Positions 51,500-61,349 of a stretch of DNA of 64,000 nt are shown piece by piece. The stretch comes from Gemmobacter sp. (GTDB lineage Bacteria > Pseudomonadota > Alphaproteobacteria > Rhodobacterales > Rhodobacteraceae): positions 2,274,501 through 2,338,500 of the forward strand of contig NZ_JAUCBS010000013.1 of NCBI RefSeq assembly GCF_034676705.1. Direction: 5' to 3'. Within the stretch, counting starts at the first letter, position 1. Every line of letters starts with the position of its first letter. The position numbers and the translations under genes are program-made. Under the pieces are notes generated by a model. That model was not told the DNA's origin, did not search any database, and worked only from the letters and a program-made list of their open reading frames with translations.

Positions 51500-51736
51500 A
51501 TGCAACTTCTCGTCCAGACCACCGCCCCCGATTTCGCCAGCTGGAAAGCCGCCTTCGATGCCGAGGCGGAGAACATCGCCAATGCCGGCCTGTCGACCCT
51601 GCAAATCTGGCAAGGCGACGGTCCCGCCGTTCTGGTGCTGTTCGAGGTCCACAACCGCGCCCGCGCCGAAGACTGGCTGGCCCGCCAGGCCGCCTTCGGC
51701 AAGGGCCTGTCCGCCCAGTTCCTGAGAACCGCCTGA
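51500..51736 (+). CDS. Small dimeric alpha/beta-barrel-like protein
   Basis: A 78-residue protein, start fixed by CAGGGAGAG before the ATG at 51500. It reads as one ferredoxin-like alpha/beta unit: strand MQLLVQTTAP, the segment DFASWKAAFDAEAE (the ABM-type DfxxWkxxFD pattern), and ALVLFEVHNRARAEDWLA-type strand-helix. Such small proteins are often antibiotic-monooxygenase-like folds, but without clear catalytic residues. Function unknown. Confidence 0.73.
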   Translation: MQLLVQTTAPDFASWKAAFDAEAENIANAGLSTLQIWQGDGPAVLVLFEVHNRARAEDWLARQAAFGKGLSAQFLRTA

Positions 51737-51756
51737 TCCTGCTGTCCGAGTGCCCG

Positions 51757-52677
51757 ATGTCCGCCGCCGTCTTTGCCTGCATGCGCAACGAAGGGCCCTT
51801 CCTGATGGAATGGGTGGCCTATCACCGCGTCATCGGCTTTGACCGCGTGCTGGTCGCGACCAACGATTGCACCGATGGGTCCGACCGGCTGCTGGATGCG
51901 CTGGCGGCCGGCGGCGCCCTTACGCACCTGCCCCACAGCCCACCAGCCGGCAGCCCCCCGCAAGACAGCGGCATGCGGGCGGCACTGGCGCACTTGGGCA
52001 CCGCGCCCGCCGACTGGCTACTGCATATCGACGCGGATGAATTTCTGAACCTGCGTTCGGATAGCGCCCTGCCCGATCTGCTGGCACTTGGTGCGCAGGC
52101 CCATGTCATTGCCTTGCCCTGGCGGGCCTTTGGCGACAGCGGCCACCAGCACTGGCCCGGTGCCACCCTGCCGCATTTCACCCGCTGCGAAGCGGCGCCG
52201 AACCCGGGCACGACCAAGTTCAAATCGCTGTTCCGCCCCGCCATCTTTGCCCATGCGCATGACCACATGCCGATGGCGCCGCGCATCGCCGATCCGCGCG
52301 TGGTGGCGGCGAACGGTGCCGCGCTGGACCCGGCGCCCCTGCTGTCGTCGCGCCACCATTCGCGCTATCACCCGCTGGACATCAGCCTGGCGCCCGGCCT
52401 GGCGGTGATCAACCACTATGCCATCCGCTCGACCGATACCTATCTCTTGCGTGCGCAGCGGGGCGATGGTCAGGGCAAGGATGCGGCGGAAAAATACCGC
52501 CGCGGCGGCCGCTGGCACCGCATCGCCAACCGGAACGAAGCCGAGGATGACAGCATCCTGCGCCACTGGCCGGCGACCCGGGCCGAACTGGCCCGCCTGC
52601 GCGCCCTGCCCGGCGTCGCGGATGCCGAGGCTGCAACCCTTGCCGATTTCACCGCCCGACTGGAGGCTTTGCGATGA
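51757..52677 (+). CDS. Glycosyltransferase family 2/92-like protein
   Basis: A 306-residue protein that opens directly in the catalytic fold: MRNEGPFLMEWVAYHRVIGF and the strand VATNDCTDGSDRLLDAL. A DxD-type motif is at LLHIDADEFLNL, and a conserved HYAIRST region lies near residue 225, as in the glyco_tranf_2_4 group. A sugar acceptor cannot be inferred. It is in the same direction as sucB and overlaps the start of the MAPEG gene by 4 bases. Confidence 0.83.
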   Translation: MSAAVFACMRNEGPFLMEWVAYHRVIGFDRVLVATNDCTDGSDRLLDALAAGGALTHLPHSPPAGSPPQDSGMRAALAHLGTAPADWLLHIDADEFLNLRSDSALPDLLALGAQAHVIALPWRAFGDSGHQHWPGATLPHFTRCEAAPNPGTTKFKSLFRPAIFAHAHDHMPMAPRIADPRVVAANGAALDPAPLLSSRHHSRYHPLDISLAPGLAVINHYAIRSTDTYLLRAQRGDGQGKDAAEKYRRGGRWHRIANRNEAEDDSILRHWPATRAELARLRALPGVADAEAATLADFTARLEALR

Positions 52678-53069
52678 CCCCGGAACTGACCGCCCTTGCG
52701 CTGGCCGCCCTGCTACAGGTTGTCCAGTTCGGCCTGTTCGCCATTCCCGCCAACATGGAACTGGGCACCCGCTATACCTCGGGCCCGCGCGATGTGCCGC
52801 CCAAACGCGCCCTGTCGCTGCGCACCGCGCGGCTGCAACGCGCACTGTCGAACCATTTCGAAGGGCTGATCCTGTTCACCATCGCGGTGCTGGTCGTGAC
52901 GCTGTCGGGGCAATCCAGCCCCACGACGGCGGCCTGCGGCTGGATCTACCTGGCCGCCCGCATCGCCTATGTCCCGGCCTATGCCTTTGGCTGGACCCCA
53001 TGGCGTTCCGCCATCTGGGCCGCCGGCCTGGCCGCCACCCTCCTCATGCTGCTTGCCAGCCTGTTCTGA
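52674..53069 (+). CDS. MAPEG family membrane protein
   Basis: A 131-residue four-helix membrane protein of the MAPEG (eicosanoid/glutathione metabolism) superfamily. It is recognised by RTARLQRALSNHFEGLILF with the conserved NHFE, and by helices at TALALAALLQVVQFGLFAI, IAVLVVTLSG, YLAARIAYVPAYAFG and the C-terminus. The ATG overlaps the glycosyltransferase stop. Bacterial members may conjugate thiols or act on lipids; no function is known here. Confidence 0.84.
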   Translation: MTPELTALALAALLQVVQFGLFAIPANMELGTRYTSGPRDVPPKRALSLRTARLQRALSNHFEGLILFTIAVLVVTLSGQSSPTTAACGWIYLAARIAYVPAYAFGWTPWRSAIWAAGLAATLLMLLASLF

Positions 53070-53078
53070 CCCGTTTCG

Positions 53079-53125
53079 CTTTGATACAAATATCCTCGGG
53101 GGTTCCGGGGGTGGAAAACCCCCGG
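53079..53125. repeat. GC-rich hairpin repeat, copy 10 (before lpd)
   Basis: Core CTTTGATACAAATATCCTC with the stem CCGGGGGT (53105-53112)/ACCCCCGG (53118-53125). It fills the gap between the MAPEG gene and lpd. Confidence 0.8.
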
Positions 53126-53152
53126 TTCCCCGACCTGCCACAGGAGATCACC

Positions 53153-54540
<1,388 letters not shown>

Positions 54541-54541
<1 letters not shown>

Positions 54542-54978
54542 TGCGGGCGCTGATCCAGCGGGTGACCGAGGCGTCGGTCACCGTCGATACACGCGTGACC
54601 GGAGCCATCGGCCCCGGTCTGCTGGTTCTGGTCTGCGCCATGCAGGGGGATACGCCGGCCGAGGCCGACCGGCTGGCCGTCCGGCTGGCCAAGCTGCGGA
54701 TCTTTCAGGATGACGCCGGCAAGATGAACCGTTCGGTGCGCGACATCGGCGGGGCGGTGCTGGTGGTCAGCCAGTTCACGCTGGCCGCCGATACCTCGCG
54801 CGGGAACCGGCCGGGGTTTTCCAACGCGGCACCGCCGGATGTGGGCGAACGGCTGTATGAACATTTCATGGCCGCGTTGCAGCGCGAAGGCCTGCCGGTG
54901 GAACGCGGCGAATTCGGCGCCGACATGAAGGTGCGGCTGCTGAACGATGGCCCGGTAACGATCTGGATGGAAAGCTGA
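54541..54978 (+). CDS. dtd: D-aminoacyl-tRNA deacylase
   Basis: Hydrolyses D-amino acids wrongly attached to tRNA; 145 residues, full length. Conserved elements are MRALIQRVTEASV, SQFTLAADTSRGNRP (the SQxTL motif), NRPGFSNAAPP and the C-terminal GEFGADMKVRLLNDGPVT with the gly-cisPro-type pocket. It overlaps the lpd stop by one base (TGATG) and is followed by a bidirectional terminator. Confidence 0.96.
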
Positions 54979-54981
54979 ATG

Positions 54982-55020
54982 GCAGGAACCGGCGGCATCG
55001 CCCCCGGTTCCTGCATTTTC
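54982..55020. terminator. Bidirectional terminator between dtd and rnj
   Basis: GCAGGAACCGG (54982-54992) pairs with CCGGTTCCTGC (55004-55014); ATTTTC follows on the plus strand. It lies between the convergent dtd and rnj genes. Confidence 0.78.
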
Positions 55021-55039
55021 ACCTGTCTGCCCGTGGCCC

Positions 55040-56707
55040 TCAGGCCAGCCGCGAGACCACGACGGTGACCTCGGGCTTTTTGCCGATTTCTTCCATCGAC
55101 ACCTGACGCACCACGCGGCGCACGCCGTCGTCCAGCTTTTCGTCATCACGCAGCACGCGGGCGCCGGCACGTTCCAGGAACTCGGTCAGCTCGGCTTCGA
55201 TGGTGTCGGCCAGCGGGCGGCCGCCCTTGCCCATTTCGGGCAGGCCCATCAGTTCGGCCCAAGGCTCGCCCAGCGGGCTGTCATCTTCGTCCATGATCAG
55301 CGTCACGATGACATGGCCGTTCAGCGCCATGCGAATCCGGTCGCGGATCACGCCATCCAGCGCGCCGATCAGGACCGAGCCATCCAGATAGACGCGGCCG
55401 GTCTCGATATACTCGGCCAGTTCGGGCGTATCGCCGGTCAGGTCCAGCATCATGCCGTTCGGCGCAATCTCGGACGCAAGGCCGTTCGACGCCGCCAGCT
55501 TGGCATGTTCGCGCAGATGGCGGTGTTCGCCATGCAGCGGGATCACCAGGCCGGGTTTCACCAGCCGGTGCATCGTTTCCAGATCGGGGCGGTTGGCATG
55601 GCCCGAGACGTGGTAGCGCCCGTCCGGGTCATCGACCACATCGACGCCCATTTCGGAATAGGCATTGACCACGCGCAGCACGTCGCGTTCGTTCCCCGGA
55701 ATGGTGCGCGAGGAAAACAGGAAGGTGTCGCCTTCCTTCAGCTGCATGCCCAGATACTTGCCCCGGCTCAGCTGCGCGCTGGCGGCGCGGCGTTCGCCTT
55801 GCGTGCCGGTGACGATCAGCATCAGGTTCTGGCGCGGCACATCCACCGCTTCCTCGGGAGCGATGGTGCGGGGGAAATCGGTCATCACGCCGGTTTCCTG
55901 CGCCACGGCCACCATCTTGCGCATCGCCCGGCCCATCAGGCAGATCGACCGGCCCGCCGCCTGCCCCGCCTCGGCCAGCGCCTTGACCCGCGCGAGGTTC
56001 GAGGCAAAGGTCGTCGCCGCCACCAGCCCCCTGGCCCCGGCGATCAGATCGCGCAGCGGCGCATGCAGCGTGCTTTCCGACCGCCCGGGATGCAGGCTGA
56101 ACACATTGGTGGAATCGCAGGTCAGCACCTTGACACCTTCGGCACCGATGGCGGCGAACACCTCGGGATCCCAAGGTTCGCCGACGCCGGGAACCGGATC
56201 CAGCTTGAAATCGCCCGAATGCAGGATGCGACCTGCCGGGGTTTCGATCAGCAGGGCCGCGCTTTCGGGAATCGAATGCGCGATCGGCACGAACTGCACC
56301 CGGAACGGCCCGGCCTTGACCCAGTCGGGACGCGGCTGGTGGATCTGCACCACCGCCGGATCATGCCCCTGATCTTCCAGCTTCAGCTTGGCCAGCGCGC
56401 CGGTGAACTTGCGCGCGTGGACCGGCGCCCGCAGCCGCGGCCACAGATGGCCAAGCGCACCGACGTGATCCTCGTGCCCGTGGGTGATGAAGATCGCTTC
56501 GATCCGGTCGGCGCGTTCGGCCAGCCAGTCGACCGACGGCATGATCAGATCCACCCCCGGCGTCGTGTCCATGTCGGAAAACGTGACGCCGAGATCGACG
56601 ACGATCAGCCGCTCGCGTCCTTCCGGCCCATAGCCGTAGACGTAGCAGTTCATCCCGATCTCCCCGGCGCCGCCGAGGGGAAGGTAGATCAGGCGGTTGG
56701 CACTCAT
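55040..56707 (-). CDS. rnj: Ribonuclease J
   Basis: Metallo-beta-lactamase/beta-CASP nuclease with 5' exonuclease activity in RNA maturation and decay; 555 residues. The zinc motif is THGHEDHVGAL, further metal ligands appear in HSIPESAALL and GDFKLD, and the beta-CASP domain (about 210-380) has the motif region GTQGERRAA and ISGH-type HVSGHANRPD. A C-terminal domain follows. The ATG overlaps the coaX stop by 4 bases, so coaX and rnj are coupled. Confidence 0.95.
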   Translation of the reverse strand: MSANRLIYLPLGGAGEIGMNCYVYGYGPEGRERLIVVDLGVTFSDMDTTPGVDLIMPSVDWLAERADRIEAIFITHGHEDHVGALGHLWPRLRAPVHARKFTGALAKLKLEDQGHDPAVVQIHQPRPDWVKAGPFRVQFVPIAHSIPESAALLIETPAGRILHSGDFKLDPVPGVGEPWDPEVFAAIGAEGVKVLTCDSTNVFSLHPGRSESTLHAPLRDLIAGARGLVAATTFASNLARVKALAEAGQAAGRSICLMGRAMRKMVAVAQETGVMTDFPRTIAPEEAVDVPRQNLMLIVTGTQGERRAASAQLSRGKYLGMQLKEGDTFLFSSRTIPGNERDVLRVVNAYSEMGVDVVDDPDGRYHVSGHANRPDLETMHRLVKPGLVIPLHGEHRHLREHAKLAASNGLASEIAPNGMMLDLTGDTPELAEYIETGRVYLDGSVLIGALDGVIRDRIRMALNGHVIVTLIMDEDDSPLGEPWAELMGLPEMGKGGRPLADTIEAELTEFLERAGARVLRDDEKLDDGVRRVVRQVSMEEIGKKPEVTVVVSRLA

Positions 56708-57483
56708 GCGGACTCCAGTCTGCGGTTGTGGTCGTGGATCAGGACCAGACCGTGCATCGTCAGATCCTCCTCGACCGCATCGAAAATCTCTGTTCCCTGT
56801 TCGAACAGCGGTGCCAGCCCCCCGGTGGCGATCACCTGCATGGGACGCTCACGCTCAAGCCGGATCTGGCGCACGATGCCTTCGACAAGGCCGACATATC
56901 CCCAATACACGCCGGACTGCATGCAGGCCACCGTATTCGTGCCGATCACCCGGTCGGGGCGGGAAACATCGACATGCGGCAGGGCGGCGGCGGCCATGTG
57001 CAGCGCCTCGAGGCTGAGGTTGACGCCCGGCGCGATCACCCCGCCGATATAGGCGCCATCGGTATCGACCACGTCAAAGGTGGTCGCGGTGCCGAAATCC
57101 ACCACGATCAGGTTGCCGCCATGGCGATCAAAGGCGCTGGTGGCGTTGACCAGACGGTCGGGGCCGACGGTGGTGCCCTGATCCACCCGCGGCGCCACGG
57201 GCAGCACGCAGCCCGGGCGGCCCACCACATAGGGCCGGCAGCCGTAGTAACGGTCGCACAGCACGCGCAGGTTGAACACCACGCGCGGCGCGGTCGAGGA
57301 GATGATCGCGCTGTCGATCGTGGCATCCAGCTTGTTCAGCATGAACAGCGTCGAGAGCCAGACGAAATATTCATCCGCCGTGCGCTTGTGATCGGTGGCG
57401 ATCCGCCAGGTCGCAAGGAAATCCTTGCCATCCCAGATCGAAAAGACGGTGTTGGTGTTGCCGCAGTCGATGGCAAGAAGCAT
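56704..57483 (-). CDS. coaX: Type III pantothenate kinase
   Basis: First step of coenzyme A synthesis, ATP-dependent phosphorylation of pantothenate; 259 residues. ASKHA fold with MLLAIDCGNTNTVFSIWDG (phosphate-1), VVDFGTATTFDVV (phosphate-2) and GGVIAPGVNLSLEAL, GPDRLVNATSAF. It overlaps rnj and follows birA after a 125-base gap containing a hairpin and a repeat copy. Confidence 0.96.
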   Translation of the reverse strand: MLLAIDCGNTNTVFSIWDGKDFLATWRIATDHKRTADEYFVWLSTLFMLNKLDATIDSAIISSTAPRVVFNLRVLCDRYYGCRPYVVGRPGCVLPVAPRVDQGTTVGPDRLVNATSAFDRHGGNLIVVDFGTATTFDVVDTDGAYIGGVIAPGVNLSLEALHMAAAALPHVDVSRPDRVIGTNTVACMQSGVYWGYVGLVEGIVRQIRLERERPMQVIATGGLAPLFEQGTEIFDAVEEDLTMHGLVLIHDHNRRLESA

Positions 57484-57527
57484 GGGGCAGCTCCGGTTTC
57501 TGGTGGCAGTGCCGGGGGGCCAGCCCC

Positions 57528-57600
57528 GTCGCCAGCTGGTTCTTGAACCAATGGCGCACCAACTGGCGACCTCCCGGGGTATTCATGGAAAGATGAAAGG
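57528..57600. repeat. Hairpin and repeat copy 11 between birA and coaX
   Basis: Stem GTCGCCAGCTGGT (57528-57540)/ACCAACTGGCGAC (57558-57570) with one mismatch, then the reverse-oriented core CCCGGGGTATTCATGGAAAG (57573 on). Confidence 0.7.
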
Positions 57601-57608
57601 CAAGACGG

Positions 57609-58364
57609 TCAGAAGTGGATATCGGCGGCGGGCAACGTAACGATCCCGGCATCGGTGCGCAGCACCAGCGCGCCGGTGGCGTCGATGGTTTCGAAGATGC
57701 CTTCCTGGCTGGTGCTGCCGGTGCGGGCCACGATGCGTTCGCCCAGCCGGGCCGCCTGCGCTAGCCAGCGGGCGCGGATGGGGGCGAAGCCTTCGGTCGC
57801 AAAGGTGGTTTCAAGCCGTTCAAAGGCGGCAGCCAGCGCGGTCAGCAGCGCCTCGGGGGTGATGCGGATGCCGGTTTCGCCCAGAACGGATACCGGGTTC
57901 ACCGCATGCACCTCGACCTGATCGGGGGTCGGCGCGGCGATCAGGTTGACACCGATGCCCACCGCCAGATGATCGACCCCGCCATGGGTGCCCAGGCTTT
58001 CCAGCAGGATCCCCGACACCTTGCCACCGTTCAGCAGCACATCGTTCGGCCATTTCAGGCGGAACGCCTCGGGCGTGCCGGTCAGGCCAGCCAGCGCCTC
58101 GTGCAGGGCCAGCGAGGCGATGAAGCTGCGCAGCGCGGCCTGCGACGGGCCGCCCCGGGGGTGCATCAGCAGGGTGCCGAAGAAATTGCCGCGCGGGCTG
58201 ACCCAGGGCCGGGCGCGGCGGCCACGGCCGCCGGTCTGGAACCCGGCGAGGATCCAGGTTGGGTCTGTGCAAGAGGCCGCGCGTCGCGCGGCCTCGGCAT
58301 TGGTGGAATCGGTCGTGTCGATCAGGATGCGGCCGATCCCCTGCGGCCAGAGCTCAGCGGACAA
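57609..58364 (-). CDS. birA: Biotin-[acetyl-CoA-carboxylase] ligase
   Basis: Attaches biotin to carrier lysines, including that of pyruvate carboxylase in this window. It has no DNA-binding domain, so it is not a repressor. Motifs: DTTDSTNAEAARR, GGRGRRARPWVSPRGN (biotinyl-AMP loop), RLKWPNDVLLNGGKVSG and GIGVNLI. The family begins shortly before GIGRILIDTTDSTN; the only start there is a TTG at 58364, giving 251 residues and an 11-base overlap with the end of nuoN. An ATG at 58418 is also in frame but lies deeper in nuoN. Confidence 0.92.
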   Translation of the reverse strand: MSAELWPQGIGRILIDTTDSTNAEAARRAASCTDPTWILAGFQTGGRGRRARPWVSPRGNFFGTLLMHPRGGPSQAALRSFIASLALHEALAGLTGTPEAFRLKWPNDVLLNGGKVSGILLESLGTHGGVDHLAVGIGVNLIAAPTPDQVEVHAVNPVSVLGETGIRITPEALLTALAAAFERLETTFATEGFAPIRARWLAQAARLGERIVARTGSTSQEGIFETIDATGALVLRTDAGIVTLPAADIHF

Positions 58365-59787
58365 GAGCCTGCGCCGCGGCAAGTGCCGGACCCTCGATCC
58401 CGAACAGGTTGACGACACCGGCGATCATGGCGACCGCCGACAGCATCATCAGGGCCCATTGCGCCGGGGTCATCCGGCTTTCCAGCACCTCGCCCTCGCG
58501 CCCGAAATACATGAAGTAGACGATGCGCAGGTAGTAGAAGGCGCCGATCACGCTGGCGACGGCGCCGGCCACGGCCAGCCACACCATGCCGCCATCTACC
58601 GCCGCCTTCAGCACCGACAGCTTGGCAAAGAAGCCCAGCATCGGCGGCACGCCGGCCAGCGAGAACATCAGCACCAGCAGCGCCAGCGCCTTGGCCGGTT
58701 CGGCCTTGCCGAACTGGTTCAGCGCGCCGATGTCGGACACCGGGCGGCCGTCACGTTCCATCGACAGGATGAAGGCGAAGGTGCCGACGTTCATGGTGAC
58801 ATAGATCGCCATGTAGACCAGCATCGCCTGCACGCCCGCCTCGGTCCCGACGGCAAGGCCGATCATCGCATAGCCCATATGGGCGATCGAGGAATAGGCC
58901 ATCAGGCGCTTGATATCGCGCTGGCCGATGGCGGCAATGGCGCCCAGGAACATCGACAGCACCGCCAGCGCCGCGATCACCTGCCCCCAGTCGCCGGGAA
59001 CGGTGCCAAAGGCATCCTGCACCAAGCGGGCGATCAGGGCCATGGCCGCCACCTTGGGCGCGGTGGCAAAGAAGGCGGTCACCGGGGTGGGCGAACCTTC
59101 ATACACATCCGGGGTCCACATGTGGAAGGGCGCGGCCGAGACCTTGAACGCCAGGCCCGCCAGCATCAGCACCATGCCGAACAGCACGCCCAGCGGCATG
59201 TCATCGCCGACCACCGACAGGATGCCGGCGAACTGGGTGGTGCCCGCGAACCCGTAGATCAGCGAGGCGCCATAAAGCAGCATCCCCGACGACATCGAGC
59301 CCAGGACGAAGTATTTCAGGCCCGCCTCGGTCGACCGGGCACTGTCACGCCGCAGCGAGGCGATGACGTAAAGCGCCAGCGATTGCAGTTCCAGCCCCAT
59401 GTACAGCGCGATAAGGTCGCCGGCCGACACCATCAGCATCATGCCCAGCACCGACAGCGCCACCAGCACCGGGTATTCGAAACGGTCAAGCCCGCGGCGC
59501 TGCACATAGTCCTGGCCGATCACCAGCACCGCCGCCGCGCCGACCAGCATCACCACCTTGGCAAAGCGGGCAAAGGCATCGGCGATGAACATGCCGCCAA
59601 AGGCGGTGCCATCGGCACCATTGGTGCCGATCCAGAAGGCCAGCGCCAGGAACAGCGCCACCATGGCCCAGGTCAGCATCGGTGTCAGCCGGTCCTTCGC
59701 CGTGTAGACCGCCCCCATCAGCGCCACGATGGACGCGATGGCCAGCACGAGCTCGGGCAGGATGACGGAAAGATCCGCAGAGGTCAT
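58354..59787 (-). CDS. nuoN: NADH dehydrogenase subunit N
   Basis: Proton-pumping antiporter-like subunit of complex I, 477 residues with about 14 helices. It shows the family region MLLYGASLIYGFAG, MWTPDVYEGSPTPVTAFFAT, and RDIKRLMAYSSIAHMGYAM with the conserved lysine. Ten bases separate it from nuoM upstream, and its end overlaps birA. Confidence 0.97.
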   Translation of the reverse strand: MTSADLSVILPELVLAIASIVALMGAVYTAKDRLTPMLTWAMVALFLALAFWIGTNGADGTAFGGMFIADAFARFAKVVMLVGAAAVLVIGQDYVQRRGLDRFEYPVLVALSVLGMMLMVSAGDLIALYMGLELQSLALYVIASLRRDSARSTEAGLKYFVLGSMSSGMLLYGASLIYGFAGTTQFAGILSVVGDDMPLGVLFGMVLMLAGLAFKVSAAPFHMWTPDVYEGSPTPVTAFFATAPKVAAMALIARLVQDAFGTVPGDWGQVIAALAVLSMFLGAIAAIGQRDIKRLMAYSSIAHMGYAMIGLAVGTEAGVQAMLVYMAIYVTMNVGTFAFILSMERDGRPVSDIGALNQFGKAEPAKALALLVLMFSLAGVPPMLGFFAKLSVLKAAVDGGMVWLAVAGAVASVIGAFYYLRIVYFMYFGREGEVLESRMTPAQWALMMLSAVAMIAGVVNLFGIEGPALAAAQALVR

Positions 59788-59797
59788 GTCGGGCTCC

Positions 59798-61336
59798 TCA
59801 GTGGCTGGCCAGCTGCGTGCCCGCTTCGGCGGGGATCGCGGCCTGGTAGTCGGTGATCAGGGCGCCGACGCTGGGCCCGATGATATCGGTGACCAGCGAG
59901 GGGTATATGCCCAGCAGCAGGGTCATGGCGACGAGCGGGGCAAAGATCGCCCGTTCGCGGCCGGTCATGTCGGTGATGGTCTTGAGGCTTTCCTTGATCA
60001 GTTCGCCCCAGACCACCCGGCGATACAGCCACAGCGCATAGGCCGCCGACAGGATCACGCCGGTGGCCGCGACAAAGGCCACCCAGGTGTTCACCTGGAA
60101 CACGCCCATGATGGTCAGGAATTCGCCGATGAAGCCCGAGGTGCCCGGCAGGCCGACGTTGGCCATGGTGAAGAACATGAACACCAGCGCATAGGCCGGC
60201 ATCCGGTTCACCAGCCCGCCATAGGCATCAATCTCGCGCGTGTGCATGCGGTCGTAGATCACCCCGACGCACAGGAACAGCGCCCCCGAGATGAAGCCGT
60301 GCGACAGCATCTGGAAGATCGCGCCGTCGATGCCCTGCTGGTTGGCCGCGAAGATGCCCATGGTCACATAGCCCATATGCGCGACCGAGGAATAGGCGAT
60401 CAGCTTCTTCATGTCGTGCTGCGCGATGGCGACCAGCGAGGTATAGACGATGGCAATCGCCGACATCCAGAACACCAGCGGCGCCAGCAGATCGGACGCG
60501 ACCGGGAACATCGGCAGCGAGAACCGCAGGAAGCCGTAGCCGCCCATCTTCAGCAGCACCGCCGCCAGGATGACCGACCCGGCGGTCGGCGCCTGGACGT
60601 GGGCATCGGGCAGCCAGGTATGCACCGGCCACATCGGCATCTTGACCGCGAACGAGGCAAAGAAGGCCAGCCACAGCAGCGTCTGCATGCCGCCCACCAC
60701 CTGGATCCCCAGGATCGGGAACGCCTCGGACGCGAAGTTGTGGTTCAGCAGCGCCGCAATGTCGGTGGTGCCGGCATCGACATACATGGCGATCATCGCC
60801 ACCAGCATCAGCACCGAGCCGAAGAAGGTATAGAGGAAGAACTTGAAGCTGGCGTAGATCCGGTCCTTGCCGCCCCAGATGCCGATGATCAGGAACATCG
60901 GGATCAGGCCGGCTTCGAAGAACAGGTAGAACAGCACCAGATCCAGCGCGACGAACACGCCGATCATCAGCGATTCCAGCATCAGCAGCGCGATCATGTA
61001 TTCCTTGACGCGGGTCTCCACCTCCCAGCACGAGGCGATGGTGATCGGCATCAGGAAGGTGGTCAGCATGACGAACAGGATGGAAATCCCGTCGACGCCC
61101 ACCTTGTAGCGGAGCCCCATGATCCAGTCATGCGTCTCGACGAACTGGAAGCCGGTATCGGCCGGATCGAACCCGGCGATCAGGAAGATGGAAATCAGGA
61201 AGGTCGCGGTGGTGGCGGCCAGCGCCAGCCATTTGGCATTGCGCTGCGCCGCAGCATCGTTCCCGCGCAGAAAGACGGCCAGGATCAGCGCGCCGATTGC
61301 CGGGGTAAAGGTGATGATGGAGATCAGATTGTCCAT
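59798..61336 (-). CDS. nuoM: NADH dehydrogenase subunit M
   Basis: Proton-pumping antiporter-like subunit of complex I, 512 residues from the ATG at 61336 (CAGGGAACC upstream; a longer in-frame start at 61369 overlaps nuoL). Conserved elements include FYLFFEAGLIPMFLIIGIWG with the essential Glu, VHTWLPDAHVQAPTAGSV, and HDMKKLIAYSSVAHMGYV. Confidence 0.97.
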   Translation of the reverse strand: MDNLISIITFTPAIGALILAVFLRGNDAAAQRNAKWLALAATTATFLISIFLIAGFDPADTGFQFVETHDWIMGLRYKVGVDGISILFVMLTTFLMPITIASCWEVETRVKEYMIALLMLESLMIGVFVALDLVLFYLFFEAGLIPMFLIIGIWGGKDRIYASFKFFLYTFFGSVLMLVAMIAMYVDAGTTDIAALLNHNFASEAFPILGIQVVGGMQTLLWLAFFASFAVKMPMWPVHTWLPDAHVQAPTAGSVILAAVLLKMGGYGFLRFSLPMFPVASDLLAPLVFWMSAIAIVYTSLVAIAQHDMKKLIAYSSVAHMGYVTMGIFAANQQGIDGAIFQMLSHGFISGALFLCVGVIYDRMHTREIDAYGGLVNRMPAYALVFMFFTMANVGLPGTSGFIGEFLTIMGVFQVNTWVAFVAATGVILSAAYALWLYRRVVWGELIKESLKTITDMTGRERAIFAPLVAMTLLLGIYPSLVTDIIGPSVGALITDYQAAIPAEAGTQLASH

Positions 61337-61349
61337 GGTTCCCTGCCCC

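Noticed and set aside
52418..53152. Open frame upstream of lpd, continuous with it
   Set aside because: Overlaps the MAPEG and glycosyltransferase genes in another frame and a hairpin repeat; lpd has a clear ribosome site and family start at 53153.
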